A stretch of 39,806 nt of DNA from Candidatus Limnocylindrus primus. Lineage in GTDB: Bacteria > Chloroflexota > Limnocylindria > Limnocylindrales > Limnocylindraceae. Shown piece by piece: positions 23,778 to 31,294 of this stretch (position 1 is its first letter; each line of letters starts with the position of its first letter). The stretch covers positions 1 through 39,806 of the forward strand of contig QWRJ01000001.1 in assembly GCA_003670475.1 (NCBI GenBank). Direction: 5' to 3'. The position numbers and the translations under genes are program-made. The notes beneath the pieces were generated by a model. It did not search any database and had not been told where the DNA came from. It saw only the letters and a program-made list of their open reading frames with translations.

Positions 23778-25876
23778 CCGCAAAGAAGCCAGCTCCAGTC
23801 GCGAAGCCCGTCGTAAAGCCGGCCGCACCAGCGAAGCTTGTGACAAAGCCCGTCACGAAGCCCGTAGCCAAGCCTGCCCCGAAGCCTGCCGCCACGAAGG
23901 CACCTGCGAAGAAGGCGGCTCTGTCGAAGCTTCCGCAGAAGTCAGCAGCGTCCCCCAAAAAGGCTGCACCAAAAAAGATTGCGCCGAAGAAGGCCGTCCC
24001 AGTGAAGACCGCTGCAAAGCCAGCAGCTAAGCCCGCCACTAAGCCAGTAGTAAAGCCAAAAGGAAAGGCAACGCCAAAGCCGGCTGCGAAAACGCCTCCG
24101 AAGCCCACCGCGAAGGTGACCGCGAAGGTTGTCGCCGCAAAAGCAGCTACGAAGCCAGGCGCGAAGGCCCTTGTGAAGGCGAAGGTGGCGCCGCTCGCCA
24201 CCGTCGCGCCAAAGGGGAAGGGCTCAGCGCCGAAGGGTGGTGCAGCGAAGAAGGGGGCGGCTGCGGAGCCAGATCCAACGGCGAAGCTTGCCGGGATCGC
24301 TGAGCCTGGCGCTGGCGATCTTGCTGAGATTGAGGCGGACGGCGTAGAGATCCTTGATCCAGAGGCCGCCGCCGCGGCGCTGCTGGAGGTTGCAGCGCCT
24401 GAGGTGGCGAAGGTCGCAGAGGTGGTCGCCGAGACGGTGACCGAGTCCGTCGGCATTGACGATCCGGTCCGCATGTACTTGAAGGAGATCGGTCGCGTTG
24501 GGCTGCTTACCGCAGAAGAGGAGGTCGTCCTCGCCAAGATGATCGAGCTCGGCGAGCAGATGGCGGACGAGCCGTGGAAGGCGATCTACAACCTCCACCA
24601 GTGGACGTACCACGAGACGGAACTGAAGACGCGCAAGAAGAAGGAGTGGTATCGCTTCGACCCGATCATTGCCGAGAAGGCGCACGTCACCTTCCGAGAG
24701 GCGATCGCCTTCTACGTCAAGGGGCATAAGCTCGGCGAGTGCAAGATCACGGGCTTTGACAAGGCGGTCCGCGAAGTGGCGGCACTCCCTGGGAGCGACA
24801 CGGCGCAGAAGAACCTGCTTGTCGCCAAGAGCTTGGTGAAGGCCTTCAACGATCCGAACCGTCGCAACCTTGCGGCGAGGACGAGCGAGCTCGTTGACTT
24901 CGCCTTCCAGGCGGTGAGCTCGGGTGACTTGAACAGCCGTGATAACCCGGTGCTCAGCAAGCTCTTCGTCTGGTCGCGCGATGAGATCGCCTGGCCAGCA
25001 ATGGAGGCGTACGTGCAGTCAGGAAAGTATGTGAGCGCAACGGGAGAGGACTGGCTTCGTGAGGGCGGCTGGGATCCTGAGAACCCAGCGCTCGGCAAGC
25101 TTCGTGGCCGTGAAGGGGCCGTCGTGCAGCTCGGCTGGCGCGGTCGGGAGGAACTGACCAAGGCAAACTTGCGCCTCGTCGTTTCGATTGCAAAGAAGTA
25201 CATCGGCCGCGGCATGAGCTTCCTTGATCTCATCCAGGAGGGGAACATCGGCCTCATCCGCGCGGTGGAGAAGTTTGAGTACATCAAGGGCTTCAAGTTC
25301 TCTACCTATGCAACCTGGTGGATTCGCCAGGCAATCACGCGTGCGATTGCCGACCAGGCGCGCACGATCCGCATTCCGGTGCACATGTACGAGCAGTTAA
25401 ATCGGCTGACGCGTATTCAGCGGCAGCTCTTTCAGGAGCTTGGCCGTGAGGCAACGGATGAGGAGATCGCCACCGAGTTGACCAAGGTGACCGAGACTGA
25501 GGTGACGGCCGAGCGCGTCCGGGAGATGCGTAAGGTGAGCCAGGAGCCAGTCTCGTTGGAGACCCCGATCGGCGAAGAGGAAGATAGTCACCTCGGTGAC
25601 TTCATTGAGGATAAGGCGGCGAAGAAGCCAGATGAGGCGGCGAACAGTCAGCTGCTCAGCGAGCAGATTGTTGCAACGCTTGAGTCACTCAGTGCGCGCG
25701 AACAGCGCGTACTGCGACTACGCTTCGGCCTTGAAGATGGGCGACAGCGCACGCTGGAAGAGGTGGGCGCCGAGTTCAACGTGACGCGTGAGCGCATCCG
25801 CCAGATCGAGGCGAAGGCGCTGCGTAAGTTGCGGCACCCATCACGCTCGCGCAAGCTGCGCGACTATCTCGACTAG
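23774..25876 (+). CDS. rpoD: Primary sigma factor RpoD (sigma-70/sigma-A)
   Basis: RpoD directs RNA polymerase to housekeeping promoters. The 700-residue product is built as follows: residues 1-164 are a Lys/Ala/Pro-rich tail with many AKP and KPA repeats; 165-227 an acidic, Ala-rich linker; 229-262 region 1.2 ([23 protein letters not shown]); 263-452 a long insert without recognised motif; 453-540 region 2 with [23 protein letters not shown] and [12 protein letters not shown] (-10 recognition and melting); about 541-615 region 3; 635-700 region 4 ([38 protein letters not shown]). It starts at the ATGA overlap with dnaG. Region 1.1 as known from E. coli is not evident. HPr follows after 4 bp. 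Confidence 0.96.
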   Translation: MTAKKPAPVAKPVVKPAAPAKLVTKPVTKPVAKPAPKPAATKAPAKKAALSKLPQKSAASPKKAAPKKIAPKKAVPVKTAAKPAAKPATKPVVKPKGKATPKPAAKTPPKPTAKVTAKVVAAKAATKPGAKALVKAKVAPLATVAPKGKGSAPKGGAAKKGAAAEPDPTAKLAGIAEPGAGDLAEIEADGVEILDPEAAAAALLEVAAPEVAKVAEVVAETVTESVGIDDPVRMYLKEIGRVGLLTAEEEVVLAKMIELGEQMADEPWKAIYNLHQWTYHETELKTRKKKEWYRFDPIIAEKAHVTFREAIAFYVKGHKLGECKITGFDKAVREVAALPGSDTAQKNLLVAKSLVKAFNDPNRRNLAARTSELVDFAFQAVSSGDLNSRDNPVLSKLFVWSRDEIAWPAMEAYVQSGKYVSATGEDWLREGGWDPENPALGKLRGREGAVVQLGWRGREELTKANLRLVVSIAKKYIGRGMSFLDLIQEGNIGLIRAVEKFEYIKGFKFSTYATWWIRQAITRAIADQARTIRIPVHMYEQLNRLTRIQRQLFQELGREATDEEIATELTKVTETEVTAERVREMRKVSQEPVSLETPIGEEEDSHLGDFIEDKAAKKPDEAANSQLLSEQIVATLESLSAREQRVLRLRFGLEDGRQRTLEEVGAEFNVTRERIRQIEAKALRKLRHPSRSRKLRDYLD

Positions 25877-25880
25877 TCGC

Positions 25881-26144
25881 ATGGCCACGCACCAGACGAG
25901 CGCACTGGTTCCCAACGGCGTCGGGCTGCATGCCCGCCCTGCGGCACTCTTCGTCCAGCAGGCGTCTGGCTTCAGCTCCACGATCCGGCTCACCTGCGGC
26001 GAACGGACTGCGGACGGGAAGTCCATTCTCGGCGTCCTGCAGCTCGGCGCCTCTGCAGGGAGCGCAGTAGAGATCCGCGCAGAGGGGGACGACGCCGAGG
26101 CAGCCGCAGAGGCGCTCGCCGCCTTCATCCGTGCGATCGCCTAG
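25881..26144 (+). CDS. ptsH: Phosphocarrier protein HPr
   Basis: HPr carries phosphate from enzyme I (phosphoenolpyruvate-dependent) to EIIA proteins. The ORF track begins at 25788 inside rpoD; ATG 25881 gives the right N-terminus and 87 residues. His17 lies in the active-site sequence GVGLHARPAALF. Ser48 in DGKSILGVLQLGA corresponds to the regulatory serine of Firmicutes-type HPr, so regulation by an HPr kinase is possible but no kinase is in the window. It starts only 4 nt after rpoD, so it may be read through from dnaG-rpoD. EIIB, EIIA and EIIC genes follow. Confidence 0.93.
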   Translation: MATHQTSALVPNGVGLHARPAALFVQQASGFSSTIRLTCGERTADGKSILGVLQLGASAGSAVEIRAEGDDAEAAAEALAAFIRAIA

Positions 26145-26200
26145 CGTCGTTCTGTAGGGCGCGCCAGCGCGCTCGGAGTCGGAGAGTTCGGGGCAGACTG

Positions 26201-26230
26201 TTGGTTGCTGGGTGATCACCCAGATAAACA
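26201..26230 (+). promoter_or_regulatory. Putative PTS promoter with palindromic operator in its spacer
   Basis: CTGGGTGATCACCCAG (26208-26223) is a perfect 16-bp palindrome. It lies between a -35-like TTGGTT (26201-26206) and a -10-like TAAACA (26225-26230), 18 bp apart, and about 20 bp ahead of the EIIB start. A dimeric repressor or activator could bind here. It can also fold as RNA, but it would be upstream of the expected transcript start. Confidence 0.45.
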
Positions 26231-26246
26231 AGTCGATGGAGGGGAT

Positions 26247-26498
26247 ATGGGCACAGATATCGTCGCCGCAGCGAAGGGCGTGATTAAAGGACTCGGCGGG
26301 GCAAAGAACATCAAGTCGAGCGAGCCCTGCATCACACGGATTCGGTGCGACCTTGTTGACATGAAGAAGATGGACGAGGCGACACTGAAGAAGGCTGGGG
26401 CGATTGCCGTTGTGAAGTTTGGGAAGGGTGTCCAGGTGGTGATGGGAACCCTCTCTGACAACATCGAATCTGAGATGCGCCGTCAGATGAAGCGCTGA
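26247..26498 (+). CDS. PTS EIIB component, glucose/GlcNAc family
   Basis: This is a single-domain EIIB that passes phosphate from EIIA to the sugar on EIIC. The ORF track begins at 26205, but ATG 26247 follows GGAGG with about 4 nt spacing and gives 83 residues. Cys28 in EPCITRIRCDL is the phosphorylated cysteine with the conserved C-I-T-R-x-R context. The rest (LKKAGAIAVVKFGKGVQVVMGTLSDNIESEM) is typical of the glucose superfamily. In most bacteria this domain is fused to EIIC; here it is separate and precedes EIIA. The start lies 102 nt after HPr behind a palindromic operator candidate. Confidence 0.92.
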   Translation: MGTDIVAAAKGVIKGLGGAKNIKSSEPCITRIRCDLVDMKKMDEATLKKAGAIAVVKFGKGVQVVMGTLSDNIESEMRRQMKR

Positions 26499-26966
26499 GT
26501 GGCGGAGCGGGTCACCCTGCTCGCCCCCTTCGCGGGGCGGGTCGTCCCACTGAGCGACCTCCCCGACCCCGTCTTCGCACAGGGGATCATGGGTAGTGGG
26601 GTCGCGATTGACCCCGAGGAGGTCTCGCTGCTGACCGCTGCCTCCCCCTGCGCGGGGAGCGTGGCGAAGCTCTTTCCAGGCGGGCACGGGGTGGCGATTG
26701 AGAGTGCCGCTGGCCCCATCCTCCTTCACCTTGGTCTCGACACGGTCGCCCTGAAGGGAGTCGGCCTCACCGCGCTGGTGGGGGATGGTGATCTGATCGT
26801 CGCCGGTCAGCCCCTCGTCGAACTCGCAGCCGCCAGCATCCGTGCTGGTGGGACCTCGCTCCTCACCCCGATCGTTGCGATCGGTGGACAGCGGGTTGAG
26901 CTCCTCGCTACCGCAGGGGGGCAGGTTAAGGCGGGGGAGCCGCTCCTCACCGTTCACCCCGCCTAG
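26499..26966 (+). CDS. PTS EIIA component, glucose family
   Basis: EIIA accepts phosphate from HPr and passes it to EIIB. The 155-residue product has the glucose-family core: GSGVAIDPEE, LTAASPCAGSVAKLFPGGHGVAIES with His63, and GPILLHLGLDTVALKG with the phosphorylated His77, followed by VGDGDLIVAGQPLVEL. The start is GTG 26499 directly after the EIIB stop, so translation is probably coupled. No fused domain is present. By family, EIIA may also sense sugar status, but no target is seen. Confidence 0.93.
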   Translation: MAERVTLLAPFAGRVVPLSDLPDPVFAQGIMGSGVAIDPEEVSLLTAASPCAGSVAKLFPGGHGVAIESAAGPILLHLGLDTVALKGVGLTALVGDGDLIVAGQPLVELAAASIRAGGTSLLTPIVAIGGQRVELLATAGGQVKAGEPLLTVHPA

Positions 26967-26986
26967 CCACGAGGCCCTAAGCACGA

Positions 26987-27008
26987 TTTGGCCCCTGGCT
27001 GGGCCAAA
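26987..27008. promoter_or_regulatory. 8-bp perfect inverted repeat after EIIA
   Basis: TTTGGCCC and GGGCCAAA flank the 6-nt loop CTGGCT. An A-rich stretch follows rather than a T-run, so termination on the forward strand is doubtful. It lies 26 bp before the -35 of the EIIC promoter candidate and may be an operator or attenuator. Confidence 0.35.
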
Positions 27009-27033
27009 AGATAAGGGACCTTAATGAAACCCC

Positions 27034-27062
27034 TTGCCATACCGCTACCTGGGGAGTAGGGT
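27034..27062 (+). promoter_or_regulatory. Putative promoter of the EIIC gene
   Basis: TTGCCA (27034-27039) and TAGGGT (27057-27062) are spaced by exactly 17 bp, one of the best-spaced pairs in the window. The gap holding it is 163 bp. The EIIC gene therefore may be expressed independently of HPr, EIIB and EIIA. Confidence 0.45.
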
Positions 27063-27070
27063 TATCCACA
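27062..27070 (+). promoter_or_regulatory. TTATCCACA, a perfect DnaA-box match
   Basis: The nonamer matches the E. coli consensus DnaA box exactly and overlaps the end of the -10 of the EIIC promoter candidate. No second exact box was noticed nearby, so it does not look like an origin. It may be chance or a regulatory DnaA site. Confidence 0.25.
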
Positions 27071-27129
27071 AGCGGGAGCCGTCCTGACCGCAAGGGCAGG
27101 GCCTCACGCTTAAGTGGAGGTACAGAGGA

Positions 27130-28359
27130 ATGTTGGAGTACATGCAGAAGATCGGGAAGGCGTTAATGCTTCCGATCGCAGTGCTTCCGGCGGCGGCGCT
27201 GTTGCTTCGCCTCGGAGTACTTTTCAGTGGTGGTGACGCGGGCCAGGGCTTCGCGGGTCTCGCCACAGACACACCGCTTCTTGCGGTGTGGAAGGTCATG
27301 GCACTCGCTGGAGACACCGTCTTCGGCGCACTGCCAATCTTGTTCGCAGTCGGTGTGGCCGTTGGTCTCACCGAGGGTTCCGGCGTTGCCGCCCTTGGCG
27401 GTACGGTCGGTATCTTGATTCTCAATGCAATCAACAAGCAGGGTTCGATCAGCGACATCCTGAATGCGACCCCAGACGCAGCCCCTCTCAAGATGGGCGT
27501 GTTCGGCGGTATCATTATCGGTGTTGTTGCTGCGTGGGCCTACAACAATTACAAGGATATGAAGCTGCCGAGCTACCTCGGCTTCTTCGCCGGTCGTCGC
27601 TTTGTCCCAATCATTACGGCGCTTGCGTCGGTGGGTGTGGGCATCGTGGCAGCCGTCGTCTGGCCGCCAATCGGGCAGGCCATCCAGAGCTTTGGCGACA
27701 TGATCGTCACGTTGGGCGGTATCGGACTCGTCCTTTACGGCTTCGCCAACCGCATGCTGCTCCTCGTGGGCTTGCATCACATCCTGAACACGTTCGTTTG
27801 GTTCCAGCTCGGAAGCTTCACTAAGGCCGACGGCACTGTTGTGAACGGCGACCTTAACCGCTTCTTCGCTGGCGACCCAACCGCAGGCCCATTCATGGCG
27901 GGTTGGTTCGTGGTGATGATGTTCGGCCTTCCGGCCGCGGCATACGCCATTTACCAAGCTGCAGACAAGAGCGAGAAGAAGGCAACTGGCTCCATCATGG
28001 GCTCGGCGGGCTTCACCTCGTTCCTCACCGGTATCACTGAGCCGATTGAGTTCAGCTTCGCTTACGCGGCACCGGCACTCTTCGCAGTGCACGGTCTCCT
28101 CGCCGGCGTGGCACTCGCCATCTGCGCACAGCTCGACTGGGTGCAGGGCTTCGGCTTCTCGGCAGGCTTGATCGACTACCTGCTCAACTTCACGTTGGCG
28201 TCAAGCGCGTCAGCGGGTGGGAGCACGGGACCCCTCGGGATCCTGGGCTTGGGCGTTGTCTTCGCTGCGCTGTACTACGTACTGTTCGCAGCGGTGATCA
28301 AGAGCCAGAACCTTGCCACCCCTGGCCGCACGCCAGTCAAGGGGAAGGGCCGACGCTAA
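27130..28359 (+). CDS. PTS EIIC permease, GlcNAc (NagE)/glucose family
   Basis: This integral membrane permease translocates and helps phosphorylate its sugar. The 409-residue product has only EIIC, with about ten hydrophobic segments. Text close to NagE includes GLHHILNTFVWFQLGSF, NGDLNRFFAGDPTAGPFM, VMMFGLPAAAYAIYQAA, FLTGITEPIEFSFAYAAPALFAVHGLLAG and GFSFSAGLIDYLLNF (approximate). The NGDLNRFFAGD segment favours N-acetylglucosamine over glucose, but this is an inference. GGAGG is 8-12 nt upstream of the ATG. No nagA or nagB lies nearby and enzyme I is absent from the window. Confidence 0.9.
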   Translation: MLEYMQKIGKALMLPIAVLPAAALLLRLGVLFSGGDAGQGFAGLATDTPLLAVWKVMALAGDTVFGALPILFAVGVAVGLTEGSGVAALGGTVGILILNAINKQGSISDILNATPDAAPLKMGVFGGIIIGVVAAWAYNNYKDMKLPSYLGFFAGRRFVPIITALASVGVGIVAAVVWPPIGQAIQSFGDMIVTLGGIGLVLYGFANRMLLLVGLHHILNTFVWFQLGSFTKADGTVVNGDLNRFFAGDPTAGPFMAGWFVVMMFGLPAAAYAIYQAADKSEKKATGSIMGSAGFTSFLTGITEPIEFSFAYAAPALFAVHGLLAGVALAICAQLDWVQGFGFSAGLIDYLLNFTLASSASAGGSTGPLGILGLGVVFAALYYVLFAAVIKSQNLATPGRTPVKGKGRR

Positions 28360-28405
28360 CTCGTGATCCAATCCGTCTCGGCTCTCTAGGCTTAGGCGGA
28401 AACGC

Positions 28406-28693
28406 GTGGACGATCTAATCGTCCTGGGGCTGGTAGTCGCCGTTTGGTGGCTACCAGCCCTACGCGTTATTCGAGACATGGATCTCATCCCTGGCATCCC
28501 GCGACCACTCTTCTGGTCGGTCTTGCCGGTGATCGGCCTCCCGATCGTGGGGCCGCTCTTCTACGCCACCTGGCTGCGCCGCAGGCTCTTCAACATCGGC
28601 GCTAACGCTCTGCAACTCCGCGAAGAGCGGAACCGTGCCCGCCGCGCCCGAGGGGCGGGCGAGGAGCACGGCGATCCCTCTCGTCGACGCTGA
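28406..28693 (+). CDS. Small membrane protein, PLDc_N-like
   Basis: This 95-residue product has two hydrophobic segments: LIVLGLVVAVWWLPALRVI and LFWSVLPVIGLPIVGPLFYATWL. The second resembles the PLDc_N type of short membrane domain (W-x-PVxG-PLxY). The C-terminal third is basic and hydrophilic (REERNRARRARG...PSRRR). The start is GTG 28406 with AGGCGGA upstream. A strong 10-bp inverted repeat lies inside the first 20 codons. No function can be assigned. It is 46 nt after the EIIC stop. Confidence 0.65.
   Translation: MDDLIVLGLVVAVWWLPALRVIRDMDLIPGIPRPLFWSVLPVIGLPIVGPLFYATWLRRRLFNIGANALQLREERNRARRARGAGEEHGDPSRRR
28427..28460. repeat. 10-bp perfect inverted repeat inside the small membrane gene
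   Basis: GGGCTGGTAG and CTACCAGCCC are perfect reverse complements separated by 14 nt, and the loop has a further CGCC/GGTG pairing. The hairpin covers codons about 8-19 of the small membrane protein, about 70-100 nt after the EIIC stop. It could stabilise or terminate the EIIC message or control translation here. Confidence 0.5.
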
Positions 28694-28738
28694 CCCTGCT
28701 ACCATTTCGCCCTCGGCAGCCTCGCGCTGCTGACCTGT

Positions 28739-28813
28739 TCCGGCGTAGCTCAGTGGTAGAGCGGGCGGCTGTTAACCGCTAGGTCGTAGGTTCGAGCCCT
28801 ACCGCCGGAGCCA
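28739..28813 (+). tRNA. tRNA-Asn (GTT), with encoded CCA
   Basis: The cloverleaf folds cleanly: acceptor TCCGGCG/CGCCGGA, D arm GCTC-AGTGGTA-GAGC, anticodon stem GGCGG/CCGCT (one G-U) with loop CTGTTAA, T arm GTAGG-TTCGAGC-CCTAC, discriminator G and genomic CCA at 28811-28813. The anticodon GTT reads AAC and AAU. TACCAT at 28700-28705 is a possible -10 element, without a clear -35. Confidence 0.97.
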
Positions 28814-28850
28814 GCAACATTGATTCTGTATTGAGCGGCAGGAGGACCAG

Positions 28851-29219
28851 ATGGTTGGCACAGGCCTCAGCGAAACCCCCGCCGCCTACCGCACCAAACT
28901 CGTTGCGCAGGACGATGCGCAGCTTGACGCCTGGGTTGCCGGATCACTCCGCGATATCGCCAAGCGGAGGGGTGTGGTGCAGTCAGTGCATGAGTTGAGC
29001 AAGGCAACCGGCCTTGATGACGATGCGCTCGCTGGCGCCTTCACCCTTGGCGGTGGTGCCGCTGCAACGATGGGGCGCGATGCTGAGGGGCAACTGATCT
29101 TCCCCGCCGTGGCGCTCTGGGCCTTCGTGCCGGGGATCCGCGCCTACGAGCCGAAGCTCGGCCGCGATCGACTGATCAACTTCCTGGTCGCGACCTTCGA
29201 GGAGGTCGTCTACATCTAG
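28851..29219 (+). CDS. Hypothetical protein, 122 residues
   Basis: I do not recognise this protein. It starts with a good GGCAGGAGGACCAG ribosome binding site at ATG 28851. It has no signal peptide or membrane segment. The first half is helical and charged (LDAWVAGSLRDIAKRRGVVQSVHELSKATGLDDDALAGAF), reminiscent of a helix-turn-helix-like stretch, and the second half is hydrophobic and aromatic (LIFPAVALWAFVPGIRAY, then NFLVATFEEVVYI). It sits between tRNA-Asn and the convergent parB. Codon use matches its neighbours, so it is likely a real gene. Confidence 0.7.
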   Translation: MVGTGLSETPAAYRTKLVAQDDAQLDAWVAGSLRDIAKRRGVVQSVHELSKATGLDDDALAGAFTLGGGAAATMGRDAEGQLIFPAVALWAFVPGIRAYEPKLGRDRLINFLVATFEEVVYI

Positions 29220-29264
29220 CGCTGATCTCCTGCGCGCCTCTTGCGCGACCGGCGAGGGTTCGGG

Positions 29265-30329
29265 CTATTCGCCCTTCTGGCGAAGGATCGCGGCGAGGTT
29301 ATCTAACTTGTTGCGCGCGATCTGCAACCACTTCGCCATGTTCGTGCGATCAAGGTGGTTCAACTTGACAGAGCCGTCTGCGCGATCAATCGCATGCAGG
29401 ATGGTGGCGAGCTCTTCAATGGCGTTACCGAGTGACTCGCGTGCGGCGGTGAGACCTGCGTCGCTTGCCGCAGGGAGCGCCGCACGGAGTGGGGCGCTGG
29501 TGAGCGGCGTCGCTTCAATAATTGGCGCAAAGACCTGCGTCTGGGCTGGTGCTGGTGTATCAACGGCAAACGGAGTTGGGGTTGCAGCTGCGGCAGGAGC
29601 CACTGCTGGTGCGCCGAGGCTTGGGTGCTCGCTCTCTCCACGGACAGCCTCCTTCAGTCGCGCAAGTGAGAGCTCGCCGCGTGCGATCTGCGCTGCGAGT
29701 TCGGCGCGACGGGCAGGGTCATCAATCTTCATCAGTTCGTAGGCGTGACTGATCGTGTCGGAGCGTTCGGCAACGAGGGCGCGCACATCGGCTGGCGCGG
29801 CGACAAGGCGGAGGCGATTCTCAATGTAGCCCTTATCTTTGCCGAGTTTGTTGGCGAGCTTGCGGATGCTATAGCCGAGCTCGCTCGTCATGCGCGCGAA
29901 GATTGCCGCTTCATCAAGTGGCGAGAGGTTCTCACGCTGTAGGTTCTCGATCACGGCGATCTCGATCGCCTGCTCGTCGCTCATCTCCTCAATGATCGCG
30001 GGGATCAGGGCGAGGGCGAGTGCGGTAACGGCGCGCCAGCGGCGCTCACCAGCAACGATCTCGTAGCGGCCGCGTTCGAGCGGGCGCACAAGGATCGGCT
30101 GGAGGACGCCATGCTCGCGGATGCTCGCCGTAAGGTCGTCTAGTGCGGCGGGGTCGGCGGCGATGCGCGGCTGCTTCGGATTTGGCGTGATGCGGTCAAC
30201 GGCGATCTGGCGGACGGCGCGATCGTGCTGCTCGCCCTCTGGCTTGAGGAGCGAGAGGACGGAGTCGCTTAGCTTTTCCTCCTGGGCGAGGCGCTGGCTT
30301 GCCGCTGCGCGAAAATCAGGCTTGGCCAC
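29265..30329 (-). CDS. parB: Chromosome partitioning protein ParB
   Basis: ParB binds parS sites near the origin, spreads as a CTP-dependent clamp, and drives ParA-based segregation. The 354-residue product has the N-terminal CTP-binding part (IREHGVLQPILVRP, GERRWRA at 94-100, IENLQREN at 127-134), the helix-turn-helix region (LGYSIRKLANKLGKDKGYIENRLRL), then an Ala/Pro/Thr-rich linker about 231-290 and a helical C-terminal part (about 293-354) for dimerisation. The start is GTG 30329, overlapping the end of parA by 14 nt. No parS site (TGTTTCACGTGAAACA-like) was seen in the window. Confidence 0.95.
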   Translation of the reverse strand: MAKPDFRAAASQRLAQEEKLSDSVLSLLKPEGEQHDRAVRQIAVDRITPNPKQPRIAADPAALDDLTASIREHGVLQPILVRPLERGRYEIVAGERRWRAVTALALALIPAIIEEMSDEQAIEIAVIENLQRENLSPLDEAAIFARMTSELGYSIRKLANKLGKDKGYIENRLRLVAAPADVRALVAERSDTISHAYELMKIDDPARRAELAAQIARGELSLARLKEAVRGESEHPSLGAPAVAPAAAATPTPFAVDTPAPAQTQVFAPIIEATPLTSAPLRAALPAASDAGLTAARESLGNAIEELATILHAIDRADGSVKLNHLDRTNMAKWLQIARNKLDNLAAILRQKGE

Positions 30330-31089
30330 GTGCGATCACCTCCGCTGCTAACTCGCGATACATCTCCGCTGCGTCGGAGACTGGCGCATACACGGTGATC
30401 GGCTTCCCGGTGAGTGGCGCTTCGCCGAGGCGCACCGTTGAGCCGATGATTGTCTTGAATACTGGCGCATCGGCGTAGCCCTGCATCTCAGCGAGCATCT
30501 CCTTGCCGAGCACGGTGCGCTGATCAACGAAGGTGGGGAGGAGTCCGAGTACGGTGAGATCCTTGTTCAGCTTGGAGTGGATCGTCTTGACCACATTGAG
30601 CAGGTTCTTCAGTCCCTTCAGCGCGTAGTACTGCGCCTGCACTGGGATGATGACTGCATCCGCCGCCACGAGCCCGTTGATGGTGAGGAGGCCGAGCGTT
30701 GGTGGGCAGTCGATGAGGATGTAGTCGTAGGCGCCGCGCGTGCCATCATCAAGGGCCTCACGCAGCGCGTACTCGCGCCCCATCGCGTTGAAGAGGTCCA
30801 CCTCTGCCGAAGCGAGGTCGAGGGTTGCTGGGGCAACGTGGATTCCGGGGAAGTCGCTGTGCAGGATGATCGGTGCCATAGAGCGCTCCTGCGAGACGAG
30901 CACGTCAGCAGTTGAGCGGGAGACATCGGCGAGGTTGAAGCCGAGCCCAGCGGTGAGGTTCGCCTGGGCATCCATGTCGATGGCGAGCACCTTCAGGCCG
31001 CGCTCAGCGAGCGCTCCAGCGAGGTTGACGACCGTGGTCGTCTTTCCGACGCCACCCTTCTGGTTGGCGACCGCAATGACCTTCCCCAT
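30316..31089 (-). CDS. parA: Chromosome partitioning ATPase ParA
   Basis: ParA is a deviant-Walker ATPase that binds nucleoid DNA and moves ParB complexes. The ORF track begins at 31140, but ATG 31089 follows GAGGGAG and gives MGKVIAVANQKGGVGKTTT, the usual start, for 257 residues. The Walker A motif is KGGVGKTTT, with IDMDAQANLTAGLG, LIDCPPTLGLLTINGL and IPVQAQYYALKGL. The gene precedes parB in one transcription unit. TAGGAT about 50 nt upstream of the start on the reverse strand is a possible -10. Confidence 0.95.
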   Translation of the reverse strand: MGKVIAVANQKGGVGKTTTVVNLAGALAERGLKVLAIDMDAQANLTAGLGFNLADVSRSTADVLVSQERSMAPIILHSDFPGIHVAPATLDLASAEVDLFNAMGREYALREALDDGTRGAYDYILIDCPPTLGLLTINGLVAADAVIIPVQAQYYALKGLKNLLNVVKTIHSKLNKDLTVLGLLPTFVDQRTVLGKEMLAEMQGYADAPVFKTIIGSTVRLGEAPLTGKPITVYAPVSDAAEMYRELAAEVIARGQA

Positions 31090-31294
31090 GTAACTCCCTC
31101 CGCGAGCGCTGGCGGTGTGCCGCCTGTGCGCCTTGCGCATCCTACCCCCTTGTCTTTGTTCGTAGCGGCGTCTGTGCGCTGTCTGCGTACACGGACGTCA
31201 CGGCTGTCTGGCAGGGTGGGGGTGTGGGAGAATCTCAGGGATCGGTGGGGGTGACTGCCGCTGTAACAAATAGAGATCTAACAATGGGGGGGTC

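Noticed and set aside
23677-24537. 286-residue reverse ORF opposite the rpoD N-terminus
   Set aside because: Its Phe/Ala/Gly repeats are the complement of the Lys/Ala/Pro codons of the sigma factor tail; it is a shadow frame.
27062-27070. Replication origin at the TTATCCACA site
   Set aside because: Only one exact DnaA box was noticed and there is no AT-rich unwinding region or dnaA gene nearby.
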